Positions 1 to 7,901 of a stretch of 64,000 nt of DNA are shown here, piece by piece. Source of the DNA: JACDER01 sp963842575 (GTDB taxonomy: Bacteria; Actinomycetota; Thermoleophilia; Gaiellales; Gaiellaceae). The translations under genes and the position numbers were made by a program. Location: NCBI GenBank assembly GCA_963842575.1, contig CAWJGS010000005.1, positions 101,739-165,738 on the forward strand, read 5' to 3'. The notes below the pieces were generated by a model. It saw only the letters and a program-made list of their open reading frames with translations. It made no database searches and was not told the DNA's origin. The number at the start of each line of letters is the position of its first letter. The first letter of the stretch is position 1.

Positions 1-478
1 CCGCCTCGGCGCGCTCCACGTCCTCGGCGACGATCCGCCCTTCCGGCCCGGTTCCGCGGACGGTCGAGAGGTCGATTCCGCGTTCCCGCGCGATGCGCCG
101 GGCGAGCGGCGAAGCCTTGACGCGGCCGTCACGCGAAGCAGCCGGCTTCTCCGGTTCAGGTTCGGGAGCAGGAGGGGCCTGCGGCGCTTCCTTCTCGGTG
201 ACCTTCTCGGCAGCCTCCGGCTCCGCGATAGCGAATTCCTCGCCTTGCTCGCCGATCACGCCGATCGTCTTGCCGACCGGCACCTCGCCCTCCTCGATCG
301 CGATCTTCAGCAGCGTGCCGGCGAAGTCGGACTCGACCTCCTGCGTCACCTTGTCCGTGTCGAGCTCGTACAGCGGCTCGCCCTTCTCGACCGGCTCGCC
401 CTCGGACTTGAGCCACTTGACGATCGTGCCCGCCTCCATCCCCTGCCCGAGCCGGGGTAGCTTGACCTCGTTAGCCAT
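1..478 (-). CDS. pdhC: 2-oxoacid dehydrogenase E2 (dihydrolipoamide acyltransferase), N-terminal part, cut by window edge
   Basis: Acyl-transferring core subunit of a pyruvate or branched-chain 2-oxoacid dehydrogenase. Reading leftwards from ATG at 478 gives MANEVKLPRLGQGMEAGTIV, a lipoyl domain with the lipoylated lysine in ELDTDKVTQEVES (about residue 41). An Ala/Pro/Glu-rich linker and a peripheral-subunit-binding domain (SPLARRIARERGIDLSTVRG) follow. The catalytic domain lies beyond base 1. The start codon overlaps the E1beta stop by 8 bases (ATGGCTAA), so translation is probably coupled. Which 2-oxoacid is used cannot be told from this part; pyruvate is the default guess. Confidence 0.9.
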   Translation of the reverse strand, partial: MANEVKLPRLGQGMEAGTIVKWLKSEGEPVEKGEPLYELDTDKVTQEVESDFAGTLLKIAIEEGEVPVGKTIGVIGEQGEEFAIAEPEAAEKVTEKEAPQAPPAPEPEPEKPAASRDGRVKASPLARRIARERGIDLSTVRGTGPEGRIVAEDVERAEA

Positions 479-1456
479 CTCGGCGAACGGTCCGCTGAAT
501 CGCCTCGAGCACGTCGGCCGCGTGCGGGACGACGTAGTTCTCCATCACGGGCGCGAACGGGATGGGCGCGAACTTCGCACCCACGCGCTCGATCGGGGCG
601 TCCAGGTAGTCGAAAGCTCCGTGCTGGACGACCGTCGCAACCTCGGCGCCGAACCCCATGTGCGCAACCGCCTCGTGCGCCACCACGCAGCGAGTCGTCT
701 TCTCCACCGACGACACGATCGCCTCCTCGTCCAGCGGCAGCAGCGTGCGCGGGTCGATGACCTCGACCGAGATGCCCTGGGAGTCGGCCTCCTCGGCCGC
801 CTTCAGCGACTCGTGCACGAGCCGGCCGGTTGCGACCACGGTGACATCCGTTCCCTCGCGGTGGACGCGCGCCTTCCCGAGCGGAATCGGCTCCAGCTTC
901 TCGGGCACCTCTTCCTTGATCCCGTACAGCGTCCGGTGCTCGAAGAAGACGACCGGGTTGTCGTCGTAGATCGACGACCAGAGCAGCCCGCGGACGTCCG
1001 CCGGCGTGGACGGAAAGACGACCTTGAGCCCGGGGACGTGGACGAACCAGGCCTCGACCTGCTGCGCGTGCTGCGCGCCCGGAGACCATCCCGCGCCGCC
1101 CTGCGTCCGCACCGTCAGCGGCACCTTCAGCTGGCCGCCCGACATCGAGCGGTGCTTGGCCGCCTGGTTGACGATCTGCTCCATCGCGAGGGTGAGGAAG
1201 TCCTCGTACATGACCTCCACGACCGGCCGCATCCCCTGCATCGCCGCGCCGATCGAGGCGCCGACGATCGCCATCTCGGCGATGGGCGTGTTCCGCACGC
1301 GCTCCGGCCCGAACTCCTCGAGCATCCCCTGCGTGACTCCCATGGAGCCGCCCATCTCGGCGATGTCCTCGCCGAGGATGAAGACGTCCTGATCCTCGCG
1401 CATCGCCTGGGAGAGCGCGTCCGCGCGACGGCCTCGCGGTAGGAGAGCTCAGGCAT
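471..1456 (-). CDS. pdhB: 2-oxoacid dehydrogenase E1 beta subunit (single-base frameshift near 1428)
   Basis: Beta subunit of the thiamine-diphosphate E1 component. The body reads EDQDVFILGEDIAEMGGSMG, then EDFLTLAMEQIVNQAAKHRS, both typical of E1 beta. The ATG at 1456 starts MPELSYREAVA, but this joins DALSQAMREDQDVF only if one base is added around 1424-1432. The total length is one base short of a codon multiple, consistent with that deletion. The start overlaps the E1alpha stop by 8 bases (ATGCCTGA), the same arrangement as at the E1beta/E2 junction. Without correction, the longest frame would start at an internal ATG at 1403. Confidence 0.88.
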
Positions 1457-2416
1457 AGACACGATACTTGAGCGCGTCTTCGGGGCTGGGTCGGTGCCGT
1501 TCTTCGCGAACTCGACCGAGCCCTCGACGATCTCGCGGATCTCCTCCTCCAGCGCGTCCAGCTCCTCGTCGGAGATGTCGAGCTGCGGACGCGTGCGCTC
1601 CAGCGGGTCGTGCTCGCGCGCGTCCTCGATGTCCTCCTTCGAGCGATACACCTGCGGGTCGCCGATGTAGTGGCCGTGCAGGCGGTGCGTGTCGCAGAGG
1701 AAGAAGATCGGCGTACCCTCCCGCACCCGCTCGATCGCTCGCACAGCTTCGCGGTAGACCGTCTCCACGTCCTGGCCGTCCAGGCGGACGGACTCCATCC
1801 CGAACGCGGCGGCGCGCTGCGTGAGGTCTTCGATCGCGAGCTGCTGGCTCGCGGGCGTGGACTCCGCCCAGCGGTTGTTCTCGCACACGAAAAGGGCCGG
1901 AACCTGCCACAGCTGGGCGAGGTTCAGCGCCTCGTAGAACGTGCCGATGTTGGTCGCGCCGTCCCCGAAGAACGCGACCCCGACGCGCGGCTCGCCGCGC
2001 AGCTTGAACGCGAGGGCGGCGCCGACGATCGCGGGGATGCCTCCCCCGACGACCGCGTTCGCGCCCATGTTGCCGCGCTCGACGTCGTACAGGTGCATCG
2101 AGCCGCCGAAGCCGTGCGAGCAGCCCTCCTTCTTCCCGTACAGCTCGGCCATGATCGCCTCCGGCGGCGTGCCCTTCGCCAGCGTGTGGCCGTGCGCACG
2201 GTGCGTGGACGCGATCACGTCGGTCTCCTCGAGCGCGCGGCAGACGCCCACGGCGACCGCCTCCTGCCCGATCGCGACGTGCAGGAAGCCGGGAAGATCG
2301 CCGGCACGGAAGAGCTCCTCGACCTTCTCCTCGAAGCGCCGGATGAGGAGCATCTCGCGGTAGAAATCGCGCAGGATCTCCTTCGAAAGCGCGTCTCGCT
2401 GCTCCACTTTCGCCAT
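1449..2416 (-). CDS. pdhA: 2-oxoacid dehydrogenase E1 alpha subunit (single-base frameshift near 1487)
   Basis: Alpha subunit of the decarboxylating E1 component. It has the thiamine-diphosphate motif GDGATNIGTFYEALNLAQLW ending in CENN (middle of the protein) and the N-terminal FYREMLLIRRFEEKVEELF helix of the family. Start ATG at 2416 gives MAKVEQRDALSKEIL. Near the end, GTDPAP must shift frame to continue as EDALKYRVYA-stop; one base is missing around 1483-1490. First gene of the E1alpha-E1beta-E2 operon. Only 24 bases separate it from the divergent gene at 2441, so the promoters must overlap that gap or the neighbouring coding sequence. Confidence 0.9.
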
Positions 2417-2440
2417 CGGCCGGAGTGTACGCTCCGGCTC

Positions 2441-3082
2441 GTGGGACTCGCAGAGAAATGGTGGGAGATCGAGCACTCGCTGCCCGCCGGCTGGAAGGAG
2501 GCGCGGCTCGTCCTCCATGCCGAGGGCAACACCAACGCCGGGCGCGCCGCAATGCTCCTCGCTCCCGCCAATCCCCTTCGGCACGGCTACGACGTCACGT
2601 TCTACACCGCTCCGCACGGCGCCGCGACCGCCCCCAAGGCGGTCGCCCGGCTGCTGACGCGGCTCGACGCAGAAGGAGTCCGGGCCCAGCTCGAGCTCGC
2701 CGGCGTGGTCGAGGCCGAGGCCGCAGCTTCGACGGGCGACGAATGGCTCGCCGACGCATGGGACCACCTGACCGCCCATCTCCCGGAGGACTGGAGCGAT
2801 GTGTACGCCCAGGTAGACCTCGACTCGAGCGACTACCTGGAGCCCGCGGCGCTGAATCTGGCGCCCGTCAATCCCGCGCGGTACGACGACTCCGCGGGCT
2901 TCCGGTTCCGGTCCGCGCGGCGCTTCGGCTACGGCGCCTCGCCGCAGATGGTCAAGCGCTGCTTCCAGCGCCTGGACGAGAACGGCATCACCGGCTCGGT
3001 GCAGATCCTCTGGGCTCTTTCGGACACGAAGCCGGTCGGGGCGCAGGGGCCCGTCTGGTACCTCGGGGGCCGCGCTGTATGA
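2441..3082 (+). CDS. conserved hypothetical protein with two homologous halves
   Basis: 213 residues from GTG at 2441. I do not recognise a named family. The two halves look alike: LLAPANPLRHGYDVTFYTAP then VARLLTRLDAEGVRAQLELA in the first, NLAPVNPARYDDSAGFRFRS then VKRCFQRLDENGITGSVQIL in the second. Each is a strand-rich stretch followed by a helix with an R-L-D-x-x-G core, suggesting an ancient internal duplication. There is no signal peptide or membrane segment, so it is probably cytoplasmic. Its TGA overlaps the ATG of the PRC-barrel gene (ATGA), so the two are translated as a unit. Confidence 0.75.
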   Translation: MGLAEKWWEIEHSLPAGWKEARLVLHAEGNTNAGRAAMLLAPANPLRHGYDVTFYTAPHGAATAPKAVARLLTRLDAEGVRAQLELAGVVEAEAAASTGDEWLADAWDHLTAHLPEDWSDVYAQVDLDSSDYLEPAALNLAPVNPARYDDSAGFRFRSARRFGYGASPQMVKRCFQRLDENGITGSVQILWALSDTKPVGAQGPVWYLGGRAV

Positions 3083-3396
3083 GCGATCCAGTCTCCTGGC
3101 TGCTGATCGAGCGCGGCTGGAAGGTGTTCGGCGCGAACGGAAACGAGGTCGGCACGGTCCACGAGGTGACCGGCGACAGCGGGCAGGACATCTTCGACGG
3201 GCTGTCCATCTCGTCCGGCACGTTCGACAAGGCGCGCTACCTCCCCGCTGAGCGCATCACCCGGATCGAGGAAGGGGCCGTCTACGTCGACGTCGCCGAC
3301 CTGTCCGAGCTGACGGAATACCAGGAGCCGGCGCCGAGCGAGAAGATCCTGGCCGAGCCCACCTCGTGGTGGGAGCGCTTCAAGGCACGGTTCTAG
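3079..3396 (+). CDS. PRC-barrel-like domain protein
   Basis: 105 residues. The opening WKVFGANGNEVGTVHEVTGD, followed by DGLSISSGTFDKARYLPAER and VYVDVADL, has the short-strand pattern of a PRC-barrel fold, a small beta domain used in RNA processing and photosynthetic proteins and common alone in actinobacteria. The C-terminus is a linker ending in Trp-rich SWWERFKARF. Translationally coupled to the upstream duplicated protein by an ATGA overlap. Its TAG shares CTAG with the stop of the convergent DUF892 gene. Cellular role unknown. Confidence 0.75.
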   Translation: MSDPVSWLLIERGWKVFGANGNEVGTVHEVTGDSGQDIFDGLSISSGTFDKARYLPAERITRIEEGAVYVDVADLSELTEYQEPAPSEKILAEPTSWWERFKARF

Positions 3397-4364
3397 GCGA
3401 CGCCCACCTCGTGTAGCGACGCGTCGACCGCGCGGTCGAACGCCCCGTAGAGCTTCTGGGCCGCGGCCCGTTCGGAGCCGAGGATGATCTCCGCCATGTG
3501 GATCGTCTCCTCGTCGCCGACCTTCCGCGCCACTCGCTTCAGCTCCTCGTAGCCGGCGATCTCCAGGTGCTCGAACGCGTACGCGAAGGCGGCGAGCTTG
3601 CCGGACGTGTCGGGATGGAGCTGGAAGAACATGCCCCAGTTCAGCGCGCCGGCGCGCATCGCCGCGTCTTTGAGACCGGTTGTGTCCCCGCCGCGGGCGT
3701 CCAGCCGCTGCTCGACGAGCCGCTCGTGCTCGTGCGTCTCCTCGAGGTGCTGCTCGTAGATGCGAGCCAGGTCGGGATCGCCGGAGAGCTGCGGCCCCTT
3801 CTCGAGCAGCTGCATCGCCTGCGCCTCGATCGCGTGGGCGTCCGCGAGGTACTTGTTCAGCTGCTCGTCGAGGTCGTCCCGGCCGACCTCCCGGAGCGAT
3901 GCCTCGGCCGCGCGGTCGAAGTTCTCCTCGAGCCGCTTCGCCATGCGCTCCTCCTGGTCGCGAATCTTTCGCGCCGTCTCGGCTGTTGCGGTGTCGCCGG
4001 CGCGCTCGGCCACGCGCCGCAACAGCTCGTATGCGGCGAGCTCGAGGTGCTCGTACGAATAGGCGTGCGCGACGAGCTTGCCGGAGGTGTCCGGCTGCGC
4101 CTTGGCGAAGAGCAGGAAGCCCGCGCCGCCGACGCGCATCAGCAGGTCCTTGAGCCGCGAGGGATCGGAGTCGTGCTCCTCCAGCCGCGAGCGGACGAGA
4201 CGCTCGTGCTCCTCCGTCTCGACCAGATGCTCGCGGAAGATCCCGGCGAGCTCCGGATCGCTCACCGCATCGGGAGCGCCGCGCAGCTGCTGCAGGGCTT
4301 GCTCTTCGATCGAGTGCGCGTCGGCAAGGTACTTGGTCAGCTGTTCGTCGATCGTGTCGGCCAT
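3393..4364 (-). CDS. tandem DUF892 (YciE/YciF-type ferritin-like) protein
   Basis: 323 residues made of two DUF892 units of about 160 residues. Both begin with a D-x-x-L-x-K-Y-LADAH-IE-QA pattern (DEQLTKYLADAHSIEEQAL; DEQLNKYLADAHAIEAQAM). Both contain EHL-ET-EHERLV and QPDTSGKL/HPDTSGKL, followed by E-HLE-A-YE. The repeated Glu and His positions match a four-helix ferritin-like bundle, usually linked to stress or oxidative damage; metal binding is inferred. Single-domain family members are about 160-170 residues, so this is a fused duplication. A ribosome site (AAGGGAGA) lies 5 bases before ATG 4364. Confidence 0.85.
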   Translation of the reverse strand: MADTIDEQLTKYLADAHSIEEQALQQLRGAPDAVSDPELAGIFREHLVETEEHERLVRSRLEEHDSDPSRLKDLLMRVGGAGFLLFAKAQPDTSGKLVAHAYSYEHLELAAYELLRRVAERAGDTATAETARKIRDQEERMAKRLEENFDRAAEASLREVGRDDLDEQLNKYLADAHAIEAQAMQLLEKGPQLSGDPDLARIYEQHLEETHEHERLVEQRLDARGGDTTGLKDAAMRAGALNWGMFFQLHPDTSGKLAAFAYAFEHLEIAGYEELKRVARKVGDEETIHMAEIILGSERAAAQKLYGAFDRAVDASLHEVGVA

Positions 4365-4418
4365 TTCGTCTCCCTTCGGTATCCCGGTCTTGTTCCTGGC
4401 GGGCCGCCGGAGGAAACG

Positions 4419-5789
4419 TCAGTGCCGGCGCAGGTCGTGCAGCGCGAGACGGGCGGCCAGGTACCCGCACAGGCCGTGGACGCCGCCGCCGGGCGGCGTC
4501 GCCGCGGAGCAGAGATAGACCCCGCGGAGGGGCGTCCGGTAGGGGACGAGCCGGCGCGCCGGCCGGAACAGGAGCTGGCCGAGATCCATGGCGCCGTTGT
4601 TCAGGTCACCGCCCACGAGGTTCCGGTTGTGCCGTTCCAGGTCGGCCGGGCCGAGCGCGTGGCGGGCGAGGACGAGCTCGCGGAAGCCCGGAGCGAACCG
4701 CTCGACCTGGCCCTCTATCCGTTCGGTCATGTCTTCGGCCGAGCCGTTCGGAACATGGCAGTACGCCCAGGCGGTCTGGCCCCGCGTGGGATCGAAGCGG
4801 CCCGGCTGCGAGAGGAGGACGAACGGCCGCTCGGAGACACGACCCTCCCATGGATCCCGCTCGGACGCCGCGATCTCGTCGAGCGTGCCGCCGAGATGGA
4901 CCGTGCCGGCGCGGCCGGCTTCGGCCGCCGTCCACGGGATCGGCGCGGACAGCGCCCAGTCGAGCTTGAAGGCGCCCGGGCCGTGCCGGTAGCGGCGCAG
5001 CGCCGCGACATAGCGTTCTGGCAGGCGCCGGCCGGCGATGCGGGCGAGCTCGCGCGGGGCGACGTCGGCGAGGACGAGATCCGCCCGAGGCAGCTCGTCC
5101 ACCGGCGCCCCGGTCACCACCCGTCCGCCCAGCTCCTGCAGCCGCGCCACGAGCGCCTCGGTCAGCCTTGCCGCGCCACCGCGCGGAAACGGCCAGCCGA
5201 CGGTGTGCCCCATCGTCAGCAGCGCGACCGCGAAGCCGGCGGACGGCCGTCGTTCCAGCGGCAGCATCGAATGGGCGGCGTTGCCGGCGAAGAGCGCCCG
5301 CGCCGGCTCTCCGGTGAAGCGCCGCCGCGCGAGCGCGGCCGCCTGGGAGAGCGCCGCGTGCAGCGGCGCCAGGCCGAGCCGCCGCAACGATGCGACCGGC
5401 CGCAGGCGCGCGATGTCGAGCCACGCGCCCACGAACGGCCCGATCAGACGCCTGTACGCCGCCGCGTCCTGGCCGAGCGCGCTCGCGGTCTCCTCCAATG
5501 AGCGGTGGAGGGCGACGGCAGTGCCGTCGTCGAGCGGATGCGCGGCCGGAAGGCCCGGTTGCACCCACTCGACCTCGATGCCCTCGAAGGCGACCGAGGC
5601 CCGGGCGAGCGGATGGACGCCGGAGCAGACGTCATGCACGAAGCCCGGGAGCGTCAGTGCCGCCGAGCGGACGCCGCCGCCCGCCTCGTCCGCGGCCTCC
5701 CGCACCTCGACGTCCAGCCCCGCTCGCGCCAGCTCGAGCGCGGCGGCGAGCCCGTTCGGGCCGGAGCCGATGACAACAGCCTTCTTCAG
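4419..5789 (-). CDS. FAD-dependent oxidoreductase of the phytoene desaturase (CrtI)-like family
   Basis: About 456 residues. The N-terminus KKAVVIGSGPNGLAAALELA is a Rossmann FAD-binding motif. The C-terminus GVYLCSAATPPGGGVHGLCG is the second FAD motif of CrtI-like amine-oxidase-fold proteins. The substrate is unknown: carotenoid-type desaturation is possible, but no carotenoid genes are nearby. No ATG, GTG or TTG exists between the in-frame upstream TGA and the FAD motif; the only near-standard codon is CTG at 5789, overlapping the TGA of the upstream gene (CTGA). Third gene of the PadR operon. Confidence 0.82.
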   Translation of the reverse strand: MKKAVVIGSGPNGLAAALELARAGLDVEVREAADEAGGGVRSAALTLPGFVHDVCSGVHPLARASVAFEGIEVEWVQPGLPAAHPLDDGTAVALHRSLEETASALGQDAAAYRRLIGPFVGAWLDIARLRPVASLRRLGLAPLHAALSQAAALARRRFTGEPARALFAGNAAHSMLPLERRPSAGFAVALLTMGHTVGWPFPRGGAARLTEALVARLQELGGRVVTGAPVDELPRADLVLADVAPRELARIAGRRLPERYVAALRRYRHGPGAFKLDWALSAPIPWTAAEAGRAGTVHLGGTLDEIAASERDPWEGRVSERPFVLLSQPGRFDPTRGQTAWAYCHVPNGSAEDMTERIEGQVERFAPGFRELVLARHALGPADLERHNRNLVGGDLNNGAMDLGQLLFRPARRLVPYRTPLRGVYLCSAATPPGGGVHGLCGYLAARLALHDLRRH

Positions 5790-6494
5790 GCCTGCTTGGT
5801 ATCAGGCACGAGACCCGGCGGCGGCTCGTCGTCCCACTCGGTGCTTCGCTCGAAGCCTCGCACGGAGTACCAGAGCGACCAGAGCACGAGTGCGATCACC
5901 AGCGGAACGCCGGTCACGAACTGGATCGCGACGAAGGCTCCGATGCTGCCGCTGGACAGGACGAGCATGCGCAGGCCGCTGCGGGCGAGGAGGTACACGC
6001 CCCACACGACCGACTCGAAGCTGAAGATCCGCTTGTACGTACGCGAGGCCTTGACGGAGTCGGGGAACGGGTACCACGCATCGGCGAAGACGCCGATGAG
6101 CGGCCGGCCGATCGCCGCAGAAACGAGGTAGGCGACGCCCCAGACGCGCGCTCACGATCACGGGCTGTGCCAGGTACACGACGGCGCTGTCCGCGATGAG
6201 CCCGACCACGCCCTGGAGCACGACGAAGGCCGCGGAGACCAGCGCGAGGGCGCCGCGGCGGCCGTGCTTGCGCTCGTACGCCTCGATCGCCAGCGCCACG
6301 ACCGTGGCGATGACGATTCCCGCGGTGAGCCCCCAGAGCTCGTACCCCGCGTAGAAGCCGAGCACCGGCCCGAACAGCTCGCGCGCGAACCGCGGCGCGC
6401 CGGCGAGGAAGATGGAACGGAGATTCGGTTCGGGCAGGCCCAGCTCGCGGGCACCCACGACTGTGCCGGGTTCTCGTTCGGTTGCCACGGTCAT
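5786..6494 (-). CDS. VC0807/DUF3159-like integral membrane protein (frameshift near 6150)
   Basis: About 235 residues. The N-terminal part has LRSIFLAGAPRFARELFGPV, then hydrophobic helices GIVIATVVALAIEAY and GALALVSAAFVVLQGVVGLI. The C-terminal part has VWGVYLLARSGLRMLVLSSG and FVTGVPLVIALVLWSLWYSV. The halves are in different frames; skipping one base in the GCGCGCG stretch around 6150 joins them through VWGVAYLVSAAIGRPLIGVF. The length is one base over a codon multiple, as expected. It overlaps the padR stop (ATGA) upstream and the CrtI-like gene downstream, so PadR probably controls all three. Function unknown; the fold resembles small multipass proteins of the VC0807 group. Confidence 0.78.
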
Positions 6495-7030
6495 GCCGCC
6501 TCCTTCTTTCCCAGGCGCCGCTCGTGGCGCTTGCACCATTCGATGTTGAACTCCGCGTAGTCGATGCCGTACTGGAGGACGAGGCCGACGAACGGCGGAT
6601 CGTCGCCCGCCCGCGCTTCGATCTCGCGCAGCAGCGCGCGGAACTGCTCGTGCCCTGCGCGGCGCATGCGCAACTGCTCGAGCGCCTGCTCGAGCGGGAG
6701 CACGTCCGCGAAGAACAGCTTGAGCAGGTTCTCGTCGCGCATCTCCATGATCTCCGGCGGCCGGGCCGCCCATTCGGTCAAAGCACGCTTGCCGGCGGCG
6801 GTGAGCTCGTACTCCTTGCGCTTGCGGCCGCCGGTCGGCGCGAGCTTCCCCTTGACGAGGCCCGCGGCCTCGAGCCGGCTCAGCTCCGGGTAGATCTGGC
6901 CGTAGCTCGCGGCCCAGAAGAAGCGAGTCGAGCGGTCGACGATGCTCTTGATCTCGTAGCCCGTGAGCGCCCCCAGGTTGAGCATCCCGAGGATGACGTA
7001 GGCGGTCGGCGAGAGCTGTCCTTCCTGCAT
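6491..7030 (-). CDS. PadR-family transcriptional regulator
   Basis: 179 residues. The N-terminal winged helix is typical: LSPTAYVILGMLNLGALTGY, then SYGQIYPELSRLEAAGLVKG and RKRKEYELTAAGKRAL. A C-terminal Vir-like helical dimerisation domain follows (EMRDENLLKLFFADVLPLEQ onward). PadR proteins usually repress a divergent or downstream transporter or membrane gene and themselves. Here the next gene is a membrane protein overlapping by ATGA. The promoter directly before the ATG carries palindromic sequence suited to autorepression. Confidence 0.93.
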   Translation of the reverse strand: MQEGQLSPTAYVILGMLNLGALTGYEIKSIVDRSTRFFWAASYGQIYPELSRLEAAGLVKGKLAPTGGRKRKEYELTAAGKRALTEWAARPPEIMEMRDENLLKLFFADVLPLEQALEQLRMRRAGHEQFRALLREIEARAGDDPPFVGLVLQYGIDYAEFNIEWCKRHERRLGKKEAA

Positions 7031-7038
7031 GTCGCCGG

Positions 7039-7067
7039 AAGATACATCATCTAGATATATCTGTCAA
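7039..7067 (-). promoter_or_regulatory. padR operon promoter with palindromic spacer; likely leaderless mRNA
   Basis: On the minus strand there is a perfect -35 TTGACA (7067-7062), a 17-base spacer and -10 TATCTT (7044-7039). The spacer contains the perfect palindrome AGATATATCT. Only 8 bases separate the -10 from the padR ATG, so transcription should begin at or next to the start codon. A regulator bound to the AT-rich palindrome would block RNA polymerase, which fits PadR autorepression (inference). It also lies directly after the argR stop. Confidence 0.75.
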
Positions 7068-7538
7068 CTATATTTCGCGGCGGAGCTCGCGCGCGATCGC
7101 CCTCGCCTCCCGCGGCCCTTGCGCAACCACAAGGCAGGTGTCGTCCCCCGCCAACGTCCCGAGGATGCGGTCGTCCTCCAGGCGGTCGAGCGCGCGCGCG
7201 ACCGCCGGCGCCGTCCCGAGCTCACAGCGGACGATGACCAGGTTCTGGGCCGCGACGGCACGGCGGCCGAACTGGGAGAGCACCGACACCAGCGCCTCCC
7301 GCGGATCGCCGCGCGACGTTCCCTGCGGCAGCGCGTAGCGCGGCTGGCCGAGCGGGTCGCGCACCTTCTGGATCCCGAGCTCGCGGATGTCCCGCGAGAC
7401 CGTCGCCTGCGTGACCTTGCAGCCCGCCCGGTCGAGCGCGCCGAGCAGCTCGAGTTGCGTCCCCATCCTCCCGCTGGCGATGACGCTGGTCAGCAACCGC
7501 TGTCTTTCCTGCTTCGGAAGCGGACGTAGCCGTTGCAT
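7068..7538 (-). CDS. argR: arginine repressor ArgR
   Basis: 156 residues. The N-terminal winged helix has LLTSVIASGRMGTQLELLGA, then CKVTQATVSRDIRELGIQKV with the family hallmark T-Q-A-T-V-S-R-D-I. The C-terminal oligomerisation/arginine-binding domain has LVIVRCELGTAPAVARALDR and ILGTLAGDDTCLVV with the conserved GTxAGDDT loop. ArgR binds arginine as a hexamer and represses arginine biosynthesis. No arg genes are in the window, so it is a solitary copy. An ARG-box-like site sits 8 bases before its ATG. Confidence 0.93.
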   Translation of the reverse strand: MQRLRPLPKQERQRLLTSVIASGRMGTQLELLGALDRAGCKVTQATVSRDIRELGIQKVRDPLGQPRYALPQGTSRGDPREALVSVLSQFGRRAVAAQNLVIVRCELGTAPAVARALDRLEDDRILGTLAGDDTCLVVAQGPREARAIARELRREI

Positions 7539-7545
7539 GAACGGA

Positions 7546-7557
7546 GAATAAATATTC
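7546..7557. promoter_or_regulatory. ARG-box-like operator upstream of argR
   Basis: GAATAAATATTC: perfect 5-base arms GAATA/TATTC around a 2-base centre. It matches the core of the ArgR consensus (TGAATnnnnATTCA), is very AT-rich in a GC-rich setting, and begins 8 bases upstream of the argR ATG. Autoregulation of argR is the natural reading. Confidence 0.7.
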
Positions 7558-7561
7558 GCCA

Positions 7562-7724
7562 GGAGGGTTTGGCGGAATGTTGCGCGTCGTCGGGGCGCGC
7601 CGCGTGGTTCGTGGCCACGGACGCAGGACGCGTTCGTATCGGGAATACGGACGCGTCCGAGGACATGCGCCACGGGCCGCGCGGCGCGTTCCGGCGGCAC
7701 CGCCCATATTTCGCCAAACCCTCC
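7562..7724. repeat. 13-bp inverted repeat spanning the argR/7773 intergenic region
   Basis: GGAGGGTTTGGCG at 7562-7574 is repeated exactly as its reverse complement at 7712-7724, with 137 bases between. Both arms sit next to AT-rich ATATT or CATATTT sequence. The space between 7539 and 7772 holds no convincing gene. It could be a pair of operator sites for the divergent argR and the membrane micro-operon, or the ends of a lost small element. Confidence 0.5.
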
Positions 7725-7772
7725 AGGGCGGGAGGTTTGTTCGAGCTCCAGTCCCGGTAAGCTCGGAGTGAA

Positions 7773-7901
7773 ATGTTGCGAAAACTGCTGTGGTCCGGTC
7801 TTTACGCCGGTCTCGCCGCCGGCGGGGCCGCCGTCGCGCGCCTGGTCGCGACAAGGATCTGGAAGATGGCCACAGGCGAGGATCCCCCGAAGAAGCGATG
7901 A
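7773..7901 (+). CDS. small DUF4235-like membrane protein, 42 aa
   Basis: ATG at 7773 follows CGGAG and gives MLRKLLWSGLYAGLAAGGAA, then VARLVATRIWKMATGEDPPK. It is one membrane-spanning or amphipathic helix with a basic end and an I-W-K-x-x-x-G-E-D motif like the end of the first half of DUF4235 proteins. Its TGA overlaps the next ATG (ATGA). Together with the following holin-X and DUF3618 genes it forms a micro-operon widespread in actinobacteria. Function unknown. Confidence 0.65.
   Translation: MLRKLLWSGLYAGLAAGGAAVARLVATRIWKMATGEDPPKKR

Noticed and set aside
1424..1490. Programmed frameshifting in the E1alpha and E1beta genes
   Set aside because: No slippery heptamer or downstream pseudoknot is evident, both subunits are always full length in the family, and similar one-base breaks occur across the window, so errors are the simpler reading.
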